Positions 62,001-64,000 of a DNA stretch of 64,000 nucleotides are shown piece after piece. The stretch is from Prostheceraeus crozeri (lineage: Eukaryota > Platyhelminthes > Polycladida > Euryleptidae). The DNA is taken from assembly GCA_907163375.1 (NCBI GenBank), contig CAJQUW010002166.1, forward strand, positions 121,828-185,827. Reading direction: 5' to 3'. The notes under the pieces were generated by a model. The model did no database searches. It was not told the DNA's origin and saw only the letters and a program-made list of their open reading frames with translations. The position numbers and the translations under genes were made by a program. Every line of letters starts with the position of its first letter. Position 1 is the first letter of the stretch.

Positions 62001-64000
62001 AAAGGCCCCACCCGAAAAAAACTGTTTTGACTTTAAGTTGGGAGCCATTTTTTCTCCCATGGAATTGTTTGATTAACCTTTATTTTACATTGAACTTGAG
62101 GGGGATTTCTTTTCGTATCAAAGGTGGGTGTTTCACTATTACAATCGTACATAATTGCTGATTTAAAAACTTAAAGGCACCTCATTCTCTGTATTGTGCT
62201 TTCCGTTGAACAGGAAAACTTTTTTCTCCATGATTTCCATTTCAGAAAATCGAATCATTTTACTGTTTTTTAAGGGATCGTTGTCAAGAGATTTCTGGTT
62301 TTTGCTTGGATAGAAAAGCCAAAAAGAAGAAAATAATGAAATTTTTTCAAGTAAATTGTTTATTCTCACTCTAAGAAAAAGGAGGGTTTCCCAATCTGTC
62401 CTAATTGCGCTAAAGGTTGGACCAGCCAACAAAAAACTTTTTCACAGGTTTTATCTTATTACTGCGTCCAACTTACAAATGTTCTTAGTAGTCCTTGAAT
62501 TATAAATTCCATGCTGTAAGTCTTGCTGCTGATTGTTGAATTAAAGATGTTTTGATTAGACATTATTTTATTTTATTAACTTTCTAAACGATATTTCGGG
62601 TTATGACTCAAGATAAAGAGAGATAAAAAAAAAGACCAATCTAAAATAACAATAATTAAACTCCCTTTAATCTCCTTATCTTGTATAACTTGAGATGGAG
62701 TCTAAACTCCGAAATATTGTTTTAAGAAGTAAAAAAATGAAGTTAATTATATCAAAACATCTTTTTCAAAAACAATCAAGCAACAATGAATTTACAAAAA
62801 TAAGATCATTACAGAAAACGTGAAAATTTGTTTGAAAATCTGGGTTGGGGGGGGGGTGTTGGCATTGAGGAAGAAACACGTTTTAAAGCGAATATTTAGT
62901 TTAAAGCAACCTTTTTTTCAAGCATGGTGACTTTGTGGCAATGTGTTAGAACATCATTAGTGGTTACTGCAGGACCCATTCTAAAGTTTCAACGGATTGA
63001 AGAGTGTCGGGGCATACACATCAGAAAGCGATACAAGGATAGGCCAAGTTTTTTGGAAACAAGTGAACTTTCTTGACGCTAAATTCGAGGGAGGGGTGAT
63101 AGCATGGTGAGTCAATGTCGTACTTCTGACAATATTTGAACGTTCAGACATGCAGATCTACTACATCGTCTCATCTAGCGGAAACTTCCCCTTTATTTAG
63201 GAACTGGCATTTCATTAAACCCCGTTTTTCCGACTGCCAATTATTTCAAATGGACTTTGAGATATGGACACTGTCAAATAAAAGAAAAAATTCTCTCTCA
63301 CCTACATGATACATCTTCATTTATTCGAAGCTTCTCGTATAATTTATGATCTACTGAGGCGCTATCGCATAATGATGTACGCACACTGACACCGCGGGAA
63401 TGCACAATAATCTTTATTGTACAAATAGTCGGCATGTAATGTGAACACCGGCATCAGTCACACCACATAACGTTCAAGAATGTCCTCAACACGATAGTGA
63501 GTACAGTTCGAGATGGATGGCCTGGAAGATCTTCAGAATCCCGATACTTTATTCCAGCAAAATATCAATGAAGGTTTTATAAATTTCATCAAACATCACA
63601 ATTACATTTACGCTGCAGTACATTTCATCTTTGAAATATAGAGGTCATCAATCTATCTTCCTCCGACCCAACTCAACCAAAGAAGCGTTTTATAGTCTCA
63701 AGAAGTGGAAGCGTCAGTAATTGCCGGAAAGAACTGCTTGGTTTTCATCATATCCAGCTGATACGCATATAAATGCATCTAGTATTTAAACAAAACCATG
63801 TAAAAATTTAGAATAAATTTGTGACAGAGGTAAATCAGTTGACAGAATACATCAATCTGTAGTTTACAGTGATATCAACATTCTCCCAAAAGAGCGTTGA
63901 CATTTCCTGGTAGAATGAACAATTCCGTGTCCAATGATACCAAGTTTGCTTTATATCTTATGCAAGATAAAAATAACATGAGGATCACTTGAATGAAATA
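59005..64000. other. Unassigned DNA to the window end
   Basis: AT-rich, with a short CT repeat near 59,022-59,035 and a G run near 62,848-62,858. No domain, splice-supported exon or known repeat was recognised. Open frames of 60-105 codons on both strands are of ordinary chance quality. Confidence 0.4.

Noticed and set aside
59171-62432. Several 60-105 codon frames in the last 5 kb
   Set aside because: Composition and length are as expected by chance in AT-rich DNA, with no domains or matched splice sites.

Overview
The window looks like nuclear DNA of an invertebrate animal. It has spliced host exons, Tc1/mariner DNA transposons, LINE and Penelope-like relics, a large satellite array, and one Polinton (Maverick) of about 24.3 kb. 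Words such as TAGGCCTA-like tracts in the unique DNA would fit a marine deuterostome, but the species cannot be fixed from this sequence.

Layout. 1-113: edge of a Tc1-like transposase. About 485-25,893: a decayed Tc1-like element, interrupted near its left end by the Polinton at 501-24,848. The Polinton has a perfect 6-bp target duplication (GACATA) and ends AGTAGTAAGT / ACTTACTACT. It looks whole and young. Its long terminal inverted repeats are arrays of ~293-300 bp units with C/G homopolymers. Inside, on the + strand, are an exonuclease-like gene, two RING-finger genes, basic virion-like proteins, a packaging ATPase, a chromodomain integrase, a capsid protein, a cysteine protease and a pair of large paralogues. 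On the - strand are a TBP-like gene, two paralogous small genes, protein-primed DNA polymerase B, and a cluster of small genes with a shared 3' module.

25.9-32.3 kb: - strand exons of a host membrane protein. From its 5' side these are CUB (31,942-32,319), Ig (30,052-30,383), a ZP-like exon (28,480-28,683) and a transmembrane exon (26,550-26,661), with mostly phase-1 introns. A LINE fragment sits in one intron. 35.3-45.5 kb: 55 monomers of a ~174/186 bp satellite, each with a hairpin, partly in higher-order blocks. 45.5-53.5 kb: mostly unrecognised unique DNA with hammerhead-like motifs. 53.5-56.0 kb: a 139-bp minisatellite. 56.7-59.0 kb: a Penelope-like relic with a GIY-YIG domain, apparently interrupted by a 1.8-kb mariner with TA duplications. 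59-64 kb: nothing recognised.

The most notable signals are a repeated ATGCAAA motif 23-46 bp before six Polinton gene starts, found in the same element as a TBP-like gene; the shared ~140-bp 3' module after three tandem - strand genes; and the nested element histories.
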